Shown here: positions 40,859 to 51,043 of the stretch, one piece after another
How positions within the stretch are numbered: the first letter of the stretch is position 1
How the letters are laid out: every line of letters starts with the position of its first letter
DNA from: Rubrivivax sp.
GTDB taxonomy: Bacteria; Pseudomonadota; Gammaproteobacteria; Burkholderiales; Burkholderiaceae_C
NCBI GenBank assembly: GCA_027490215.1
Contig: JAIXYO010000046.1
Coordinates: forward strand, 164,279 to 228,278
Direction of reading: 5' to 3'
Length of the DNA stretch: 64,000 bases
Made by a program: the position numbers and the translations under genes
Notes under the pieces: generated by a model
What the model saw: only the letters and a program-made list of their open reading frames with translations
What the model was told of the DNA's origin: nothing
Databases searched by the model: none

Positions 40859-41903
40859 GTCTGTCACTCGCTTTGCATTAGGCGAACTGGCAACGCGGCT
40901 GGGCGCCGAACTGATTGGCGATCCGTCGTACGTCGTCAGCCGCATTGCCTCATTGGACGCCGCCGACGGCGACGCGATCTCTTTTCTTTCGAATCCGCGT
41001 TATCTGCCGGCGCTTGCCACCTCCATGGCAGGTTGCGTGATCGTGTCTCCGATGCATCGTGACGCTGCCGCACGTCGAGGTGCAGCGCTCATTGCAGACG
41101 ATCCTTACCTCTGCTTCGCTCGTTTGACCCAGCTGTGGGCCGCTCAAGGTCGTGGTACCGCAGCGGCGGTGATTCATCCGTCTGCTGTGGTGCATGCCGG
41201 CGCGCAGCTTGGGCAGGGTGTTTCGGTGGGCCCACTCGCCGTGATCGAGGACGGCGCGGCGATTGGTGATGGCGCGGTGATCGGCGCGCAATGCTTCATC
41301 GGTGCCGGCGCCTCAGTGGGCGCGCTGACCCGGCTGTCGGCTCAGGTGGTTCTCGGCGCACGATGCCACATCGGCGCGCGTGGCATCGTACACAGCGGCG
41401 TCGTGATTGGCGCTGATGGGTTCGGCTTTGCACCGCACCAGGGCCGCTGGGAGAAGATCGAGCAGTTGGGAGGCGTGCGTATTGGTGATGATGTCGAGAT
41501 CGGCGCCAACACCTGCATCGACCGGGGTGCATTGGACGACACCGTGATCGAAGACGGGGTGAAACTCGACAACCTGGTGCAGATCGGTCACAACGTGCAC
41601 ATTGGCGCCCACAGCGCACTGGCCGGCACGGCAGCCGTGTCGGGCAGCACCCGCATCGGCGCTCACTGCACGATGGCTGGCGGTGCAGGCGTGGTGGGTC
41701 ACGTGACGCTGGCCGACCATGTTCATCTGGGTGCGCGTTCGGTGGCCACCCATTCAATCCGCAAGCCTGGCCTCTACACCGGCCTCTTTCCCATCGATGA
41801 CAATGCGTCGTGGGAAAAAAATGCAGCCACGCTGCGTCAATTGCATCGACTGCGTGAGCGCATTCGGGCCCTCGAAAAAAGCAACGAGACCAAATCGTCA
41901 TGA
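40839..41903 (+). CDS. lpxD: UDP-3-O-acylglucosamine N-acyltransferase LpxD
   Basis: The product is 354 residues: an N-terminal uridine-binding domain, then a left-handed beta-helix of hexapeptide repeats ([32 protein letters not shown]), then a C-terminal helix. LpxD adds the second acyl chain in lipid A synthesis, the third enzyme after LpxA and LpxC. The ATG at 40839 overlaps skp by 20 bases, and the stop overlaps fabZ (ATGA). Confidence 0.96.
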   Translation: MHRAQSESVTRFALGELATRLGAELIGDPSYVVSRIASLDAADGDAISFLSNPRYLPALATSMAGCVIVSPMHRDAAARRGAALIADDPYLCFARLTQLWAAQGRGTAAAVIHPSAVVHAGAQLGQGVSVGPLAVIEDGAAIGDGAVIGAQCFIGAGASVGALTRLSAQVVLGARCHIGARGIVHSGVVIGADGFGFAPHQGRWEKIEQLGGVRIGDDVEIGANTCIDRGALDDTVIEDGVKLDNLVQIGHNVHIGAHSALAGTAAVSGSTRIGAHCTMAGGAGVVGHVTLADHVHLGARSVATHSIRKPGLYTGLFPIDDNASWEKNAATLRQLHRLRERIRALEKSNETKSS

Positions 41904-42343
41904 CGCTGGACATCAACGAAATCCTGAGACGAATTCCGCATCGTTATCCGATCCTGCTGGTCGATCGCGTGCTCGAACTGAAAAAAGGCGAAAGCATCAA
42001 GGCGCTGAAGAATGTCAGCGTCAACGAACACTATTTCAGCGGCCACTTTCCAAAGCGGCCGGTGATGCCTGGCGTGCTGATGATTGAGGCGCTGGCGCAG
42101 GCGGCTGCGATCCTCGGCTTCGAGACGCTCGACCTGGAGACCTACGAGAACTCCCTGTTCTACTTTGCAGGCATCGATGGGGCGCGTTTCAAGCGGCCGG
42201 TCGAGCCGGGCGATCAGTTGCTGCTGGATGTCACGCTGGATCGCATGAAGTCGGGTGTTTTCAGGTTCAAGGCGCGTGCCACCGTCGACGGAGAACTGGC
42301 CGTCGAGGCCGAGTTCCTGTGCACTGTGCGCGACATTGCCTGA
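41900..42343 (+). CDS. fabZ: 3-hydroxyacyl-ACP dehydratase FabZ
   Basis: The product is 147 residues of the hot-dog fold, with the active-site His in [22 protein letters not shown] and the catalytic Glu in the same helix. FabZ removes water from beta-hydroxyacyl-ACP in fatty-acid elongation and competes with LpxA for substrate, which explains its fixed place between lpxD and lpxA. It starts with ATG overlapping the lpxD stop. Confidence 0.98.
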   Translation: MTLDINEILRRIPHRYPILLVDRVLELKKGESIKALKNVSVNEHYFSGHFPKRPVMPGVLMIEALAQAAAILGFETLDLETYENSLFYFAGIDGARFKRPVEPGDQLLLDVTLDRMKSGVFRFKARATVDGELAVEAEFLCTVRDIA

Positions 42344-42386
42344 GTCGTCCGGCACGATTGGATCGGGTGTCGAGGGTTCAACGCGC

Positions 42387-43175
42387 ATGTCCCTGATTCA
42401 TCCCACCGCGATCATTGAGCCAGGCGCCGAGTTGGACCTGTCGGTCGTGGTTGGGCCCTACAGCATCGTGCGCTCGCAGGTTCGGGTTGCGGCAGGCACG
42501 ACGATCGGCGCGCATTGCGTGATCGAGGGCCGCACCACCATCGGCCGTGACAACCGCATCTTCCAGTTCTGCTCGATCGGCGCGGTGCCGCAAGACAAGA
42601 AGTACCGCGACGAGCCGACCGAGTTGCACATCGGGGACCGCAACACGATCCGCGAGTTCTGCACATTCAACATCGGAACCGCGCAAGACGGCGGTGTGAC
42701 ACGTGTCGGCGACGACAACTGGGTGATGGCCTATGTGCACATCGCGCACGATTGCCAGGTCGGTAGCCAGACCATCCTGGCCAACAACGCGACTTTGGCC
42801 GGCCATGTGCACCTGGGCGACTGGGTCATCGTGGGCGGACTGACCGGCGTGCATCAGTTCGTCAAGGTCGGGCCGCACGCGATGATCGGTTTCGCCAGTG
42901 CGGTGTCGCAAGACGTGCCGCCGTTCATGATGGTCGATGGCAACCCACTCGCTGTGCGAGGCTTCAATGCCGAAGGGCTGCGCCGTCGCGGCTTCGGACC
43001 GGAGCGCATTGCGGCAGTCAAGCAGATGCACCGATTGCTTTACCGCCAAGGCAACACACTGGACCAGGCTCGCGAAGCGATCGCCGAACTGGCGGCCAGC
43101 GCGCCGGAAGCAACTGGCGACGTCGCGACCATGATCGGTTTTCTGGCGGCGTCTCAACGCGGCATCGTCCGATAG
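42387..43175 (+). CDS. lpxA: UDP-N-acetylglucosamine acyltransferase LpxA
   Basis: The product is 262 residues, nearly all left-handed beta-helix ([31 protein letters not shown]), with the catalytic His in [13 protein letters not shown] and a C-terminal helical bundle. LpxA adds the first 3-hydroxyacyl chain to UDP-GlcNAc to begin lipid A synthesis. I start at the ATG at 42387, where the conserved sequence starts; lpxB follows after two bases. Confidence 0.98.
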   Translation: MSLIHPTAIIEPGAELDLSVVVGPYSIVRSQVRVAAGTTIGAHCVIEGRTTIGRDNRIFQFCSIGAVPQDKKYRDEPTELHIGDRNTIREFCTFNIGTAQDGGVTRVGDDNWVMAYVHIAHDCQVGSQTILANNATLAGHVHLGDWVIVGGLTGVHQFVKVGPHAMIGFASAVSQDVPPFMMVDGNPLAVRGFNAEGLRRRGFGPERIAAVKQMHRLLYRQGNTLDQAREAIAELAASAPEATGDVATMIGFLAASQRGIVR

Positions 43176-43177
43176 CC

Positions 43178-44323
43178 ATGCCAAGCCACGGGCCGCGCCT
43201 CGCGATGGTGGCCGGCGAGGCCTCTGGCGATTTGCTTGCCGGGTTGTTGCTCGGCGGTCTGACGCAACGCTGGCCCGCGCTCTCTGCCAGCGGCATCGGC
43301 GGGCCGAAGATGGCGGCGCAGGGATTCGAGGCCTGGTGGCCCAGCGACAAGCTCGCGGTGCGGGGATATGCGGAGGTGATTCGCCATTACCCCGAACTGC
43401 TGGGCATACGCAACCGACTTGCCAAACGCCTGTTGCAGGAGCCACCTGATGCCTTCATAGGAGTCGATGCGCCCGACTTCAACCTCGACCTCGAGGTCAG
43501 GCTGAAGGCAAGTGGCATCCGCACGATCCATTTCATCGGCCCGTCGATCTGGGCCTGGCGCGGTGAACGCATCGACAAGATCAAGCGCGCTGTGGATCAT
43601 GTGCTTTGCATCTTCCCCTTCGAGCCGGCGCTGTACGCACAGCACGGTGTGGCGGCCACCTACGTCGGCCATCCGCTGGCCGACGCGATCCCCATCGAGG
43701 TGCCACGGCAGGCCAGCCGCCGCACCCTGAATCTGAATGCCGGCGACACCGTCGTGGCATTGCTGCCCGGCAGTCGCCGCTCGGAGATCCAGTACATCGC
43801 TCCGACCCTGCTCGAAGCCGCTGCGTTGATGAAGTGTCGCCGGCCAGACCTGCGCTTCGTGCTGCCGGTGGCGCCCGGATTGAGAGCGCTCATCGAGCCA
43901 TTGCTATCCCGGCACGCGCCGGGCGTCTGTGTCGAACTGCTCGACGGCCAGTCGCACCTGGCGCTGGCCGCCTGCGATGTGACCCTGATCGCCAGCGGCA
44001 CCGCCACGCTGGAAGCAGCCTTGTTCAAGCGCCCGATGGTGATCGCCTACAAGATGCACTGGCTCAGCGCGCAGATCATGAAGCGCATGAATTACCAACC
44101 CTGGGTCGGCCTCCCGAACATCCTGCTGCAAGACTTCGCCGTGCCTGAGTTCCTGCAATCTGCGGCAACGCCCGAGCACCTTGCCGATGCGGCCTTCGCG
44201 TGGCTGGACGATCCTGCTGCTTGTGCGGCGCTGGCCACGCGCTTCGAGGCTCTGCACCACACGCTGCGTTGCGACACTGCCCAGACAGCCACCCATGCGA
44301 TCGAGAAAATTCTTGCGCGCTGA
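43178..44323 (+). CDS. lpxB: Lipid-A-disaccharide synthase LpxB
   Basis: The product is 381 residues of the GT-B glycosyltransferase fold. It has [16 protein letters not shown] at the N-terminus, [18 protein letters not shown] in the middle, and the C-terminal [23 protein letters not shown]. LpxB condenses UDP-2,3-diacylglucosamine with lipid X, a membrane-surface step of lipid A synthesis. The 3' end overlaps the rnhB start by 29 bases. Confidence 0.97.
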   Translation: MPSHGPRLAMVAGEASGDLLAGLLLGGLTQRWPALSASGIGGPKMAAQGFEAWWPSDKLAVRGYAEVIRHYPELLGIRNRLAKRLLQEPPDAFIGVDAPDFNLDLEVRLKASGIRTIHFIGPSIWAWRGERIDKIKRAVDHVLCIFPFEPALYAQHGVAATYVGHPLADAIPIEVPRQASRRTLNLNAGDTVVALLPGSRRSEIQYIAPTLLEAAALMKCRRPDLRFVLPVAPGLRALIEPLLSRHAPGVCVELLDGQSHLALAACDVTLIASGTATLEAALFKRPMVIAYKMHWLSAQIMKRMNYQPWVGLPNILLQDFAVPEFLQSAATPEHLADAAFAWLDDPAACAALATRFEALHHTLRCDTAQTATHAIEKILAR

Positions 44324-44921
44324 GCAACTGGGCCTGCGCTGGGATGCGCCTGGCCTGATGGCGGGCGTCGATGAGGCCGGTCGGGGCCCGCTCGCCGGCC
44401 CCGTGGTCGCAGCGGCGGTCATTCTTGACGAACTGCAACCGATCCGCGGCCTGAATGATTCGAAGAAGCTGACGGCCCGCACCCGCGAGCGCCTGTTCGA
44501 CGAGATTCGCGCCAAGGCCCTGTGCTGCTGCATTGCCGAAGCCACGGTCGAGGAGATCGACCGTCTGAACATCCTGCAGGCCTCGCTGCTTGCCATGCGC
44601 CGCGCAGTCGATGGCCTGCGACTGAGGCCGCATCGGGTGCAAGTCGATGGAAACCGGCTGCCCGTGTTGCCGATGCCTGCCGAAGCGATTGTTCAGGGAG
44701 ATGCCAAGGTGCCGGCAATCGCCGCCGCGTCGATCCTGGCGAAGGTCCATCGCGATCGGCTGTGCCTGGCCCTGCACGAACGCCATCCTCAGTACGGTTT
44801 TGATGGTCACAAGGGCTATCCGACTTCGGCGCACCTGGCGGCCCTGCGTGAGCACGGTGCCTGCGATGTGCATCGCCGGTCGTTCGCTCCGGTTCGTGCC
44901 GTGCTGGTAGAGGCGACATGA
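44295..44921 (+). CDS. rnhB: Ribonuclease HII
   Basis: The product is 208 residues. The first two catalytic residues lie in [19 protein letters not shown], and [20 protein letters not shown] and [11 protein letters not shown] follow. RNase HII cuts single ribonucleotides from DNA. The ATG at 44295 is the best start; it lies inside the end of lpxB. rnhB after lpxB is the usual order. The stop overlaps the next gene (ATGA). Confidence 0.95.
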   Translation: MRSRKFLRAEQLGLRWDAPGLMAGVDEAGRGPLAGPVVAAAVILDELQPIRGLNDSKKLTARTRERLFDEIRAKALCCCIAEATVEEIDRLNILQASLLAMRRAVDGLRLRPHRVQVDGNRLPVLPMPAEAIVQGDAKVPAIAAASILAKVHRDRLCLALHERHPQYGFDGHKGYPTSAHLAALREHGACDVHRRSFAPVRAVLVEAT

Positions 44922-45700
44922 CGACGCCAAGCGTCAAGGCCATCACCTCGCGCGACAACCCGCTGTTGGTCCGATTGCGCAAGCTCGGCCGCGACCCGGT
45001 GGCCTATCGCAAGCAGTGCGAGTTGTGGATCGAGGGCGATCATCTGTGCAGAGCGTTTCTGCAGCGCGGCGGGGTGCCGTTGCACGCTGTCGTCAGCGAG
45101 CCAGCGTGGGCGTCACCGCTGCGCGATCTGGCGCTTCGTGCAACAGGCGTATCGGTGTTGCCAGAGATGTTGATGGCGGGCATCAGCACCTTGGAATCGC
45201 CCGCACCGATTGGATTTGTGATCCCCTGGTCTGGCGCGGCCGCATTGCTGCCCGATGCGCCCACCGTGGTGCTCGATCGTTTGCAGGATGCCGGCAATGT
45301 TGGCACCGTGCTGCGCAGTGCCGCAGCCTTCGGCTTCACGCAGGTCGTGGCACTGAAGGGCACGGCCGGTCTGTGGTCGCCGAAAGTGCTGCGCGCTGGC
45401 ATGGGCGCGCATTTCGGCTTGTCGCTGATCGAGGGTGTCGAGGCCAGCGCCTTGGGCGTGCTGGCGGTGCCGCTGCTGGCGACCAGCTCGCACGCCTCAC
45501 AGGCCATTGATCAGATGGCGCTGCCCTGGCCCTGTGCCTGGGTGCTGGGTCATGAAGGCGAGGGCGTGTCGGCGCTTGTGCAGTCGCGATGCAGCCAGGC
45601 GCTGCGCATCCCCCAGCCTGGCGGCGAAGAGTCGCTCAACGTCGGTGCCGCAGCGGCCGTGTGCCTGTACGAGTCGGCTCGGCAGCGGCTGGGTCGCTGA
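44918..45700 (+). CDS. SpoU/TrmH-family RNA 2'-O-methyltransferase
   Basis: The product is 260 residues: an N-terminal substrate-binding domain ([14 protein letters not shown]) and the SPOUT knot with [28 protein letters not shown] and [22 protein letters not shown]. Family members methylate ribose 2'-OH of rRNA or tRNA. RlmB-type enzymes are most similar in layout, but I cannot fix the target base. Its start overlaps the rnhB stop, so it belongs to the same run. Confidence 0.88.
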   Translation: MTTPSVKAITSRDNPLLVRLRKLGRDPVAYRKQCELWIEGDHLCRAFLQRGGVPLHAVVSEPAWASPLRDLALRATGVSVLPEMLMAGISTLESPAPIGFVIPWSGAAALLPDAPTVVLDRLQDAGNVGTVLRSAAAFGFTQVVALKGTAGLWSPKVLRAGMGAHFGLSLIEGVEASALGVLAVPLLATSSHASQAIDQMALPWPCAWVLGHEGEGVSALVQSRCSQALRIPQPGGEESLNVGAAAAVCLYESARQRLGR

Positions 45701-45746
45701 AGCCGCCGTCGAGCGGCAGCCCGACGGGCTGCATACACTGCTCTCG

Positions 45747-47309
45747 ATGTTGCAAGTGCTGTGGTTCAAGAAGGATTTGCGCTGGGCCGATCACACACCG
45801 CTGGTGCGTGCGGCGCAGGCTGGGCCGCTGCTGCCGATGTGGCTGGACGAGCCTGCGGCGTGGGCACAACCCGATGCAGCCACCCAGCACCGTGCGTTCG
45901 CGCAGGAATGCCTGAGCGAACTCGATGCGTGGTTCGGGCAGCACGGAGGGGCTTTGTGGCGCTTCCACGGGGACGCGACGGCGGCGCTGGCTCACCTCCA
46001 TGCGCGGCACGGGTCTTTCGTGTTGTGGAGCCATGAGGAAACTGGCAACGGCTGGAGCTTCGATCGCGATCGCGCCGTCGCCCGCTGGTGCGCCGAACAC
46101 GGTGTGGTGTGGCATGAACTGCCTTGCAACGGAGTGGTCAGGCGTCTGCGCGACCGCAATCTGTGGTCGCGGCTGTGGACGCAGCGGATGACGCCGGCAC
46201 CATTGCCGGCACCCGAAAAGCTGACCCTGGTGGTTCGAGCCGATACGAATCCCAACGACGCGCCGCTGATCCACTGCCGCGACGCCGACAAGCCGTTGCG
46301 CCAGCGTGGCGGCCGAGGTCAGGCTCAGGTTTTGCTCAACAGCTTTCTCGCCTGGCGTGGGCAACGCTATCGCGCGGAGATGTCGAGTCCATTGAGCGCC
46401 GCAGAAGCCTGCTCGCGTTTGTCCGCGCACCTGGCTTGGGGCACGCTGTCGGTGCGCGAATGTGTTCATGCGGTATGGCGGCGCCGCACCGAACTGCTCG
46501 CCGCGCCCGCCGATCAGCAGCGCGTGGGCGCGCTGGCCTCGCTGCGCAGTTTCGAGAGTCGGTTGCACTGGCACTGCCATTTCATCCAGAAGCTGGAGAG
46601 CGAGCCGGAGATCGAGTTTCGAAATGTCAACCGTGCGTTCGATGGGCTGCGCAATGAAGGCGCGTTCACGGCTGACGAGCAGCAGCGCTTCGACGCCTGG
46701 TGCAGCGGGCGCACCGGCTTCCCGTTTGTGGATGCCTGCATGCGCAGCCTGCACGCGACCGGCTGGATCAACTTCCGCATGCGCGCGATGCTGATGAGCT
46801 TCGCCAGTTATCAACTGTGGCTGCATTGGCGTGAACCAGCGCTGTTCCTGGCGCGGCAGTTCCTCGACTACGAGCCTGGCATCCACTATCCGCAGGCGCA
46901 AATGCAAAGTGGTGTGACGGGCATCAACACCGTTCGCATGTACAACCCGGTGAAGCAGAGTCGCGATCAGGATCCGGACGGCGTGTTCATCCGTCATTGG
47001 GTGCCCGAGTTGCTTGACGTGGCCGGCGGCGCGGTGCACGAGCCTTGGTTGCTGGACGGCACGCAATTGCGCCCGGTGGGTTACCCCCAGCCAGTGATTG
47101 ATCTGCAATCAGAGAGCCAGCGGGCGAAAGTGCTCATCCATGAACGCAAGGCCGAGGCCGCCACGCAGCGGGAGGCAATGGCGGTGTACGACAAGCATGG
47201 CAGCCGGCACCCAGGTCGGGAAACCACAAGCAGACGCGCCGGCAGGCAGCACACCGACGCCGTGGACAAATCACAACTCAGCTTGCTCAGCGATCTGAAG
47301 GGATCTTGA
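45747..47309 (+). CDS. Photolyase/cryptochrome-like FAD protein
   Basis: The product is 520 residues. An N-terminal Rossmann-like photolyase domain (VLWFKKDLRWADHTPLV) is followed by the helical FAD-binding domain (RGGRGQAQVLLNSFL, TGFPFVDACMRSLHATGW, VRMYNPVKQSRDQDPDGVFIRHWVPEL). It belongs to the light-driven DNA repair/blue-light sensor family. The normally invariant region around PhrB Asn378 and Trp382 is replaced by GIHYPQAQMQSGVTGINT (about 378-395), so a canonical CPD photolyase call is unsafe. I start at the ATG at 45747; an open frame upstream lies within the methyltransferase gene. Convergent with ybiB. Confidence 0.85.
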   Translation: MLQVLWFKKDLRWADHTPLVRAAQAGPLLPMWLDEPAAWAQPDAATQHRAFAQECLSELDAWFGQHGGALWRFHGDATAALAHLHARHGSFVLWSHEETGNGWSFDRDRAVARWCAEHGVVWHELPCNGVVRRLRDRNLWSRLWTQRMTPAPLPAPEKLTLVVRADTNPNDAPLIHCRDADKPLRQRGGRGQAQVLLNSFLAWRGQRYRAEMSSPLSAAEACSRLSAHLAWGTLSVRECVHAVWRRRTELLAAPADQQRVGALASLRSFESRLHWHCHFIQKLESEPEIEFRNVNRAFDGLRNEGAFTADEQQRFDAWCSGRTGFPFVDACMRSLHATGWINFRMRAMLMSFASYQLWLHWREPALFLARQFLDYEPGIHYPQAQMQSGVTGINTVRMYNPVKQSRDQDPDGVFIRHWVPELLDVAGGAVHEPWLLDGTQLRPVGYPQPVIDLQSESQRAKVLIHERKAEAATQREAMAVYDKHGSRHPGRETTSRRAGRQHTDAVDKSQLSLLSDLKGS

Positions 47310-47326
47310 CGCCGCGACGCATCTAT

Positions 47327-48280
47327 TCATGCGCTCAGTTCATGCATCGCCCCCTCGGTGAGCGCCTTCAGCGCGCGGTGCAGGCTGTCCACCTGACGTG
47401 TGAGTGGCCCGGGCGCCGGCTTTTCGCCGCTGACCACCGACTGGATGTAGACCGCGGTCGTCGCGGCATCGATGCTGCGAGGCAGCAGCGGCAATTCAGT
47501 CAGTACGCCCTCTTGCGCGGGGACCGACAGATCGGCACGCAGTTCCCCGCGCAGGAACACATCAAGCCTCGGCGAACGGCGTGGATCGGCGACGGGCTCG
47601 CCTTCGGTGCCGCGCAGCAGCATCGCGCTGGCACCAGAGCGATGCAGAAAGGCGGTCAGCGCGGTGCCGTACTCCGGGTGCGTGTGGTTGACGACCCGCA
47701 AGGCCTTTGCACCGAAAGTCGGATCAAGCAGTTTGGCCACGGTGTGGCCCGGGTTGCGCAATCCGACAACCCAACGCACATCCAGCAGGCGCGCCAATGG
47801 CGGGCACAGCGTCTCGGTCGAGATGAACACTGGCTCCCGCCGTGCCCAGCCGTGGAGCACGTCCTCGGCGTCACGCGCCATCGGAAGACCCAGGTCGCGG
47901 AATACCGACGCCGTCGTGACGCGACCAGGATCATGGGTCGGCCCGTGCACCAGCACCGGGGTGCCGTCCTGCGCAACCAACAAGGCCAGCAGCGCCGTCA
48001 GGTTCGGCAGCTTGCGGGCGCCGTTGTACGACGGCAGGATGAGCGCAGGGCCCTGCGGACTGAGGGGAAGGCAGCGCTCGTGCACCGCGCGCAGGAAGCC
48101 GAGCAACTCGTCGGTAGATTCGCCTTTGATGCGCATCGCCATCGCGAATGCACCCACCTCGAGATCGCTCACACGTCCATCGAGGACCTGACCCATCAGG
48201 TCCTCGGCCTGTTCGCTGCTCAACGACCTGGAGCCCTCCTTGCCGCGGCCGATTTCCTTGATGTACGTTGCGATGCTCAT
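47327..48280 (-). CDS. ybiB: YbiB, TrpD2-like nucleic-acid-binding protein
   Basis: The product is 317 residues with the anthranilate phosphoribosyltransferase fold: an N-terminal helical bundle (AEDLMGQVLDGRVSDLEVGAFAMAMRIKG-like) and a larger alpha/beta domain with LILPSYNGARKLPNLT in place of the PRPP-binding loop. E. coli YbiB (TrpD2) binds nucleic acids without known catalysis and is LexA-regulated. Its neighbour, the photolyase-like gene, is also repair-related by family. The ATG is at 48280. Upstream open frame to 48820 is antisense to other genes and discounted. Confidence 0.88.
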   Translation of the reverse strand: MSIATYIKEIGRGKEGSRSLSSEQAEDLMGQVLDGRVSDLEVGAFAMAMRIKGESTDELLGFLRAVHERCLPLSPQGPALILPSYNGARKLPNLTALLALLVAQDGTPVLVHGPTHDPGRVTTASVFRDLGLPMARDAEDVLHGWARREPVFISTETLCPPLARLLDVRWVVGLRNPGHTVAKLLDPTFGAKALRVVNHTHPEYGTALTAFLHRSGASAMLLRGTEGEPVADPRRSPRLDVFLRGELRADLSVPAQEGVLTELPLLPRSIDAATTAVYIQSVVSGEKPAPGPLTRQVDSLHRALKALTEGAMHELSA

Positions 48281-48569
48281 GGCCTGATGGTGGCAGTGTT
48301 CAGCAGTCTCAGTGGCGAGGGATTCGACGGGCGACCTCTTCGGCAGCCACCCAGACTCGCAAGGCAATTTCCAGGCCCAGGCAGCGCCGCTGAAACAGGC
48401 CGACACATCGAAGGAAATGGGCCGTTTGGGTGAAGTTCGATGCGGAGATGCGGTGTTCTCTCGTATTGCAGTGGTGTGTGGAACATCCCAGAATGCTCGC
48501 TTGCAGTGGGCGGAACCGTTCGCTGTGAACGTCACTTCCTTATCGCCTGGACACGGAGACCCTTCCCAG

Positions 48570-49070
48570 ATGAACGCCCTCAAATTCACCGTCGCCAGTG
48601 CCCTGCTGGTCGTCGGCAGCAGCCATGCGGCCGGCACCTTGTCCGTGACGCGCGAAGTCACGATCGACAGCACGCCCGCCACCGTCTGGAAGCTGGTCGG
48701 CAACTTCAATGCGCTCGACGTGTGGCACCCCGCCGTCAGGAAGAGTGAACTCAATGGTGCAGGCACCAAAGTGGGCACCCGCCGGATGCTGACCCTCGCT
48801 GAGGGCAAGCAGGTGATCATTGAGCAGCTGACCGCCTACGATGCTGCAAAGACCAGCTACAGCTACACCATTGTCAACAGCCCGCTGCCCGTGGTGAACT
48901 ACAAAGGGACGATTTCCCTGAATGCCACGTCGGACGGCAAGACGCTTCTGAAGTGGACGTCGAACTTTGAGGCTCCCTCTGGCGCAGACAGCGCCAGTGC
49001 CACGCGAGCTGTCGAGACCCTTTACGACAGTGGGCTGGCCAAGCTTGTCAACAACTTCGCCAGACAGTAG
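48570..49070 (+). CDS. Secreted SRPBCC (START-like) protein, first of a tandem pair
   Basis: The product is 166 residues: a signal peptide (cleavage near GSSHA, about 20) followed by one START/Bet v 1-like domain. TIDSTPATVWKLVGNFNALDVWHPAV and LKWTSNFEAP are typical of the polyketide cyclase/dehydrase (SRPBCC) family, which binds hydrophobic ligands in a deep cavity. The ligand is unknown. The ATG at 48570 follows CGGAGA. The 289-base stretch before it, up to ybiB, holds no gene or clear promoter that I can support. A paralogue follows after 53 bases. Confidence 0.8.
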   Translation: MNALKFTVASALLVVGSSHAAGTLSVTREVTIDSTPATVWKLVGNFNALDVWHPAVRKSELNGAGTKVGTRRMLTLAEGKQVIIEQLTAYDAAKTSYSYTIVNSPLPVVNYKGTISLNATSDGKTLLKWTSNFEAPSGADSASATRAVETLYDSGLAKLVNNFARQ

Positions 49071-49123
49071 CCAGCCGTCAGCACGACATCGTCCTCACCT
49101 ATCTCTTCCCGGAGACATCCCCC

Positions 49124-49687
49124 ATGAACAAGATCGTTCTCAACTTCGCCACCGCCGGTCTGCTGTTGGCGGCGGGCAGTTGCCATGCCGCTGGTGCACT
49201 GTCGTTTTCCAGCGAGGAAACCGTCGACAGCTCGCCAGCAACTGTCTGGAAGTACGTTGGTGATTTCAATGGCTTCGACCTGTGGCACCCGCAGGTGCGC
49301 AGCAGCACGGTGAAAGGCGCCAGCAACAAGGCCGGCGCGGTGCGCACGCTGAAGCTCTCCGACGGATCCGAACTGGTCGAGAAGTTGTTGAAGTACAACG
49401 CCGCAGGAACCAGCTACACCTACACCTCGTTGAAGAGCCCTTTTCCGATCAAGAACTACGTCGCGACCATTTCGGTGAGCCCAGCTGCGGAAGGGAAGAC
49501 CCTGATGAAGTGGAGTGCGACCTTCGATGCGGTCAACATCGACGAGGACATCGCCACCGAGATGGTGGCGATCGCCCTGAATGGTGGCTTGGGCAAGGTG
49601 GTTGCCAACTTTCAGAAGCCGAGCGCACCGGAAGACGCTTCGACGGCGGGGTCTGATGCGGCGCCAGCCGCTGCACCAGCGCCCTGA
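49124..49687 (+). CDS. Secreted SRPBCC (START-like) protein, second of a tandem pair
   Basis: The product is 187 residues with the same layout as the gene before it: a signal peptide (cleavage near GSCHA, about 22) and an SRPBCC domain (TVDSSPATVWKYVGDFNGFDLWHPQV, LMKWSATFD), plus an Ala/Pro/Ser-rich C-terminal tail of about 20 residues that the first copy lacks. By eye the two domains align end to end without large gaps. They probably arose by tandem duplication and are exported to the periplasm. The ATG follows CCGGAGA. Confidence 0.8.
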   Translation: MNKIVLNFATAGLLLAAGSCHAAGALSFSSEETVDSSPATVWKYVGDFNGFDLWHPQVRSSTVKGASNKAGAVRTLKLSDGSELVEKLLKYNAAGTSYTYTSLKSPFPIKNYVATISVSPAAEGKTLMKWSATFDAVNIDEDIATEMVAIALNGGLGKVVANFQKPSAPEDASTAGSDAAPAAAPAP

Positions 49688-49930
49688 GCCGGCTTTCGCG
49701 ACCAGTGCTGACCTTGGCTGGCTTGACCATTTGGTCGAGGGGCGAGGTCAGTGCGGCGTGGTCACCCTTTGAACAGGGGGGTATAGGCCGTTTCGGGGCA
49801 TGGAATACGATTTTTTGCGTGATCAAGGTCGCCCCTTGCGATAGGCTCTCCTGTCGATGAATGCAACTTCACAGCCCTGCATCAGTGCGTTCGGCACGCC
49901 CTCCCAAACGTCGTTGATGAAAGGGTCCTG

Positions 49931-50998
49931 ATGAACCAGCCTGCGCAGGCGCTGTGCGTCGATCAGATCAGCGCCATGCCGACTTCGTTGCGGCAGGTGG
50001 CCACTGTGCTCGGGCTTGATCCCGCCGGATGGGCCGACGTGTTGTCTTCCGGTTTGGGTGAGCTAGCCGCCGGGTTTGCCATCAAGGAGATGACCACTGG
50101 CCGCTACGCCTACGTGTCGCCCGCGATGGCGGCGCTCTTTGGCCAAGTGCCTGAGGGGTTGCTCGGGCGCACCGATTCGGATGTGTTCGGCCCCGATGTT
50201 GCTGGATCGCTGCGCGCAGCCGATCTCACCACCGCCACCTTGGCGATGCCGCACAGCAGCGACCACCGCATGGAACTCGACCACGTGCGTCGTGACTTTC
50301 ATGTGACGCGAATGCTGCTGGCTGGCGGCGAGGATGTTTCGGGGGCGAGCAAGCGCTATCTGTGCGCCATCTGGTTGGACGTGAGCGCACAGCGTCAGCG
50401 CGAAGCTCAACTCGCTCTGGCGCTGCGACAGCTTGAGCAACAGCAATTGGCAACGGAAGCCCTGCGTCGAGAAACGCAGGACGCCGCACTCAGAGATGCA
50501 GAGACCGGACTTTTCCCGAATGCGCACTTCGACGACCAGTTGCGGCGTGAGGTGGATCTGTCTCTGCGCGAACATCGCGAGTTCTCGATGGTTTCGATTT
50601 CGATCGACCCGCCAACTGGCATCGCCAGCGCGCTGGGCGCTTCGGCACGCCAGCGGGTGATCGAGGCGCTTGGGCGGCTGCTGCGCGGCAACACCCGAGC
50701 GATGGATGCGTCCTGCCGCGTTTCAGGCGAACGCTTCGCGGTGTTGCTGTCGGGCGTCGGTCTGGCAACGGCGCATTCGCGAATGGAAGGCCTGCGACGC
50801 CAGTGTGCCACTCAGATCGTGGTGCTCGACGGTCAGGATTTCGGTTTCACGGTGTCGATGGGCGTGGCGAGTTTTCCGCACACTGCCCACACACAGGAGG
50901 GTTTGCTGCAGGCCGCAGACACAGCGCTTTCGGCTGCAAAGATCCGTGGCGGCAATCACGTCTCGCTGGCCAGCATACGCTTCGAGGATGATTCCTGA
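49931..50998 (+). CDS. PAS-GGDEF protein with degenerate active site
   Basis: The product is 355 residues: a PAS domain (about 40-150, with RYAYVSPAMAALFG and YLCAIWLDVSAQRQRE), a short coiled coil (about 152-185) and a GGDEF domain (about 186-350). Where active diguanylate cyclases have GG[DE]EF this has SGERF (265-269), and the N-terminal DxLTGLxNR signature reads DAETGLFPNA. It may bind rather than make cyclic di-GMP. It is soluble with no transmembrane segment. It converges on the 6S RNA gene. Confidence 0.85.
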   Translation: MNQPAQALCVDQISAMPTSLRQVATVLGLDPAGWADVLSSGLGELAAGFAIKEMTTGRYAYVSPAMAALFGQVPEGLLGRTDSDVFGPDVAGSLRAADLTTATLAMPHSSDHRMELDHVRRDFHVTRMLLAGGEDVSGASKRYLCAIWLDVSAQRQREAQLALALRQLEQQQLATEALRRETQDAALRDAETGLFPNAHFDDQLRREVDLSLREHREFSMVSISIDPPTGIASALGASARQRVIEALGRLLRGNTRAMDASCRVSGERFAVLLSGVGLATAHSRMEGLRRQCATQIVVLDGQDFGFTVSMGVASFPHTAHTQEGLLQAADTALSAAKIRGGNHVSLASIRFEDDS

Positions 50999-51043
50999 CG
51001 GACATTTTTCGTGCCGTTGCAGGCTGCCAGATTTGATGCCAGG

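Noticed and set aside
45435..45746. Open frame extending the photolyase-like gene upstream
   Set aside because: It overlaps the methyltransferase gene in another frame; the conserved photolyase N-terminus begins at 45747.
48281..48569. Possible short genes on either strand between ybiB and the first SRPBCC gene
   Set aside because: Plus-strand frame is only an upstream extension without a ribosome binding site. One minus-strand frame looks protein-like but has no start codon before its last 20 codons.
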